NCBI GenBank assembly: GCA_050084515.1
Contig: CM114273.1
Span: 40,362,001 to 40,426,000, forward strand
Source of the DNA: Blasia pusilla
Lineage: Eukaryota > Marchantiophyta > Marchantiopsida > Blasiales
Length of the DNA stretch: 64,000 bases
Reading direction: 5' to 3'
Part shown: piece by piece, positions 61,416-64,000 of the stretch
Numbering within the stretch: the stretch's first letter is position 1
Layout: every line of letters begins with the position of its first letter
Position numbers and translations under genes: made by a program
Notes under the pieces: model-generated
Database searches by the model: none
Seen by the model: only the letters and a program-made list of their open reading frames with translations
What the model was told of the DNA's origin: nothing

Positions 61416-62840
61416 TTCAATACTTCCACTTCTAGAAGGGTGAGGTTTTAGCCGTGAGTGGGATCGAATGTGTTTTTTTTCCATATCTCCTCTCACTTTC
61501 ACTGTATCATGTATCCCAAACAGTGTTTTCACAACATTTTCATAAATATACTTCTCTACATGCATGACGTCTAGGGTATGTCGAATCAATAAATGCTATC
61601 AAATTACATAGAGTTAAGGAAAAATTCAGTGTACTTTGATAAACAAAAAATATATTTTTCTTACATAATGCAAAAACTTATAATCAAGTAGGATACTTGC
61701 CAATAGGGCAATGAAAAAAGAGTTCCTCTACGCTTAACTACGGTTTTCTTGTAAGGGTCATCAGGACCATCTTCTCTACCCCCTCTCTCATGGTATTTTT
61801 TTTTATCCTCTGCCCATCGAATATGCTCAATTGTTGTTATCCTTGTGGGAGGTGGCCTAGACTCTCCTTTCCCATTGAAAAGTGATCCATACTTCCTGCC
61901 TTGCCAACGATGATTTTGTTTGAGATAACGATGATGACCAAGAAATATTGGTTATCCACATTCTTTAGAGAAGTCAGAATCTACTTGAGCCCACACACTG
62001 TGCACGCTAGCTTTCCACCATGGCTTTGTCCTGAGATCAACCCATATGCAGGGTAGTCATTGATGGTCCACAAATTCAAGGCTTTGAAGGTGAATTTCAC
62101 TTGTCCATCCAATTTCCTCACATCATGGAAATCAACATCTTCCCACATCTTTGCAAACTCCTCTACCGAGGGAGCCAAGAAAGTGTCAATGTTCTCGCTA
62201 TCGACACTCTCTTTTCCAGGGATGATCAAAGCCAATTGGATAAAAAACTTTTTTGTTTGCAACCAAGGAGGTAAATTATAATTCACTAATAACACTGGCC
62301 AAGTTGACCATGTACTCGCCTTCTCCGAGAATGGATTCACCCCATCTAAAGCTAATCCAAATCTACAATTTCTCTTCTCACTCCCAAAAATCAAGATATA
62401 TATATGGTCTACATGCTTCCAAGCCCTGGAGTCTGTTGTATGTCAAACTAAACCATCTCTGCTTTGGTTAAGAGGACCCCAACACATCAACTCACACAAG
62501 ATGTTGGATCTGAACATGCGTTGCAATCTAGGAATGATTGGGAAATGACGGAGAACTTTTCAAGGTACCGATGACTTTCCAACTTGTCTAAATCTTTTTG
62601 CATAGCACTTTGGACATTGATTAAGATCGTGTAAATCCTCTCGGAATAATACGCAACCACGTGGACAAGCATGCATGGTATCATAATTCAACCCCAATTT
62701 CACCGTGAGTTTCTTAGCTACATGATGACTTTGCGGCGCATTGTTTTTGAGTGGCAAGACATGATTTCCAAGCAACATAGTTCATCTATAGCTACGTTGG
62801 GTAAATTATGTGCTCCTGCAATATTAAAAAGGTACATAAC
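61386..62840 (-). pseudogene. CACTA (En/Spm) Tnp2-type transposase remnant
   Basis: In order on the minus strand: ACPRGCVLFREDLHDLNQCP (near 62.65 kb), RFGLALDGVNPF and WPVLLVNYNLPPWLQTKKFF (62.3 kb), ALNLWTINDYPAYG with CTVCG (62.0 kb), FLGHHRYLKQNHRW and FNGKGE (61.9 kb), and LDVMHVEKYIYENVVKTL (61.5 kb). These are the successive conserved blocks of the Tnp2 transposase. The frame is broken between blocks, and the terminal CACTA repeats are not seen, so this is a fragment. Its left end merges with the LTR-like end of the gag-like element near 61.4 kb. Confidence 0.85.
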
Positions 62841-62848
62841 TTACGTTT

Positions 62849-63042
62849 GGTCCAGGTTTCCTTGCCGCGACAAAAAATGCATGAAATGCACAACTCTATT
62901 CCGCGTTTGATCTCTTGGACTTTTCCAAGAGACCTTTCCAAAAGCCTTTCCAAAGGGCAATCATCGTAGGGTGAGTCCACTAGAATTCATATGTTCTGCT
63001 TGGCGCCTATTTGGTGTTCGTTTGGTTCTGAGGGTCGCGATA
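62849..63042 (-). repeat. 5' LTR of the minus-strand gypsy element, outer part
   Basis: Aligns with 53189-53384 of the other LTR (for example CTCTTGGACTTTTCCAAGAG and GCTTGGCGCCTATTTG). It ends with GGGTCGCGATA where the intact LTR has GGGTTGCAACA. Together with 57771-58262 it shows the LTR was split. Confidence 0.8.
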
Positions 63043-63514
63043 ATAGTATGACCTTTCTCCACTATCCCTTCTAATCTATATTTTTATGGGAGAGTGTCTT
63101 TTTAATTTTTTCAAACACCTCTCTCTTTGACACGTGACAATTGGATAAGAAAAAATTCTAATTTTCGCGTAGCATCATTAATCTTTTATATAAAAATCGC
63201 TTACATTGCTATTGTGATGATGTTGCACACATGTGTTGATTTAATGTTATGACTGAAAAAAATTTTATTTTCCATGGATGGCACTTACTCATTTCTCTTG
63301 AAATGACCTCAATTTCAAAGAGGGGCCAAACTAGTGACGAATTTAATTTTACCTACCATCCCCTATAGAGGTGCTCTTACGCCCCTTTTGGAAGTCTGCC
63401 GAAATCCCCAAGGGCAAGGGCAGCACACTTTACATCTGAAGACATCGGAATGGACCGTTGGGTCGATAGCTTCGGGTCCTGAATTGTGGAGCCCCCTGTC
63501 TCCGGATGGGAATA
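63043..63514. other. Intergenic, no gene seen
   Basis: AT-rich, then more balanced. No supported feature. Confidence 0.45.
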
Positions 63515-63578
63515 AAATATATAAATATATAAATATATATATATAAATATATAAATATATAAATATATAAAATATAAA

Positions 63579-63608
<30 letters not shown>
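63515..63608. repeat. AT-rich microsatellite (ATAAATAT and TA units)
   Basis: Alternating ATATAAAT-type and TA units. They generate tyrosine/isoleucine-rich artefact frames on the minus strand. Confidence 0.93.
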
Positions 63609-63609
<1 letters not shown>

Positions 63610-63715
63610 GAAAAAGGATGGGAAACCCATCACGATACAAAAGAGGGGCATGGAGACCAAAAATAGACCTCAAGAGGCCGGAACGCCCCGAGGAGAAAGA
63701 AGGGGGCCTTCCCCC

Positions 63716-64000
63716 CTAACGACCAAAATCACCAACAGCAGAGACAATATCAGCAACACCTAGAGAACTATAACTACTGCTAAGTGGGCCTCTAGCATTG
63801 GCATCTCCAACCGCCTGAGCCCTCCGTAGAAGCCCATTTTCCTGGGCGCGCTCCAAAGCTATGGAAACACGTTGCCTACAATAAAATATCGCAGTGGCTA
63901 AGGACAACCCATTTCTTGACTGGAGATGATGGGCGCAATCCGTAAGGAACGAGTCAAACCTCTCCCCCATCGCCCCGTACATCTCAATGGCTAGGGGGAT
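63716..64000 (-). pseudogene. C-terminal end of an ORF running off the window, possibly retroelement
   Basis: The frame is open from the right edge and ends at 63716. It reads MYGAMGERFDSFLTDCAHHL, then a hydrophilic stretch with FYCRQRVSIALERAQ. The pattern of a small conserved region followed by an arginine-rich helix near a C-terminus recalls the tail of some reverse-transcriptase polyproteins, but I cannot confirm it. It could be a real gene's last exon. The rest lies outside the window. Confidence 0.35.

Larger units (their letters stand above)
52370..63042 (-). mobile_element. Second Ty3/gypsy chromodomain element with nested insertions
   Basis: Composite of a left (3') LTR at 52370-53384, an internal region at 53385-57770, a right (5') LTR part at 57771-58262, inserted sequence from 58263 to about 62848, and the remaining right LTR at about 62849-63042. 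About 340 bp of the right LTR middle is missing compared with the left LTR. The internal region keeps gag, protease, RNase H, integrase and chromodomain but lacks most of the reverse transcriptase. The element is therefore both internally deleted and split by other transposons. Confidence 0.82.

Overview
This is a eukaryotic nuclear window, almost certainly from a land plant. The supported host genes have plant-type GT-AG (and one GC-AG) introns. One of them matches the plant form of the CWC16/YJU2B splicing factor closely. The intergenic DNA is AT-rich and full of decayed LTR retrotransposons, CACTA and Helitron/PIF1-type remnants. The large share of old transposon DNA and the style of the F-box/kelch protein would suit a bryophyte or other non-flowering plant, but I cannot place the species.

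Layout. (1) 0-7.2 kb is gene-rich. A single-exon F-box/kelch-like gene lies on the minus strand (72-1448), and a seven-exon CWC16/YJU2B (CCDC130-type) splicing-factor gene follows on the minus strand (4297-7168). I rebuilt all of its exons in phase. Its first coding exon holds only the ATG, and one intron has a GC donor. A 47-bp tandem repeat lies between the two genes. (2) 7.2-21.9 kb is AT-rich transposon graveyard: a Helitron-type helicase tail (9.3 kb, plus), an unidentified coding remnant (12.8-13.7 kb, minus), a PIF1-type helicase remnant (14.0-15.3 kb, minus), a broken unidentified gene family member carrying an AEDETRIK motif (15.4-17.8 kb, minus), and an AG microsatellite. (3) 21.9-26.5 kb holds a complete six-exon UTP6 gene (plus), whose upstream region has two telo-box-type motifs and a TGGGCC site. 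(4) 26.5-41.3 kb has no recognisable gene. It holds a GC-rich stretch, a diverged 200-bp duplication, a small family of about 285-bp hAT-like MITEs, a decayed gag-like element and very long GA/TA microsatellites. (5) 41.9-47.4 kb is a full-length Ty3/gypsy chromovirus-type element (plus) with LTRs, PBS, PPT and chromodomain; its coding frame is broken by many stops. (6) 51-63 kb is a nested complex: a second chromodomain gypsy element (minus) that has lost most of its reverse transcriptase. Its right LTR is split by a gag-like element and a CACTA Tnp2 transposase remnant. (7) The right edge has a TA microsatellite and the end of an ORF that runs out of the window.

The three supported host genes act in general cell functions: probable SCF-type ubiquitin ligase adaptor, pre-mRNA splicing, and 18S rRNA processing. 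They do not form a pathway together. I found no convincing evidence of a new biological system. The least explained items are the 15.4-17.8 kb and 12.8-13.7 kb coding remnants. Intron and exon positions are my own splice predictions by hand and have not been tested against RNA data.
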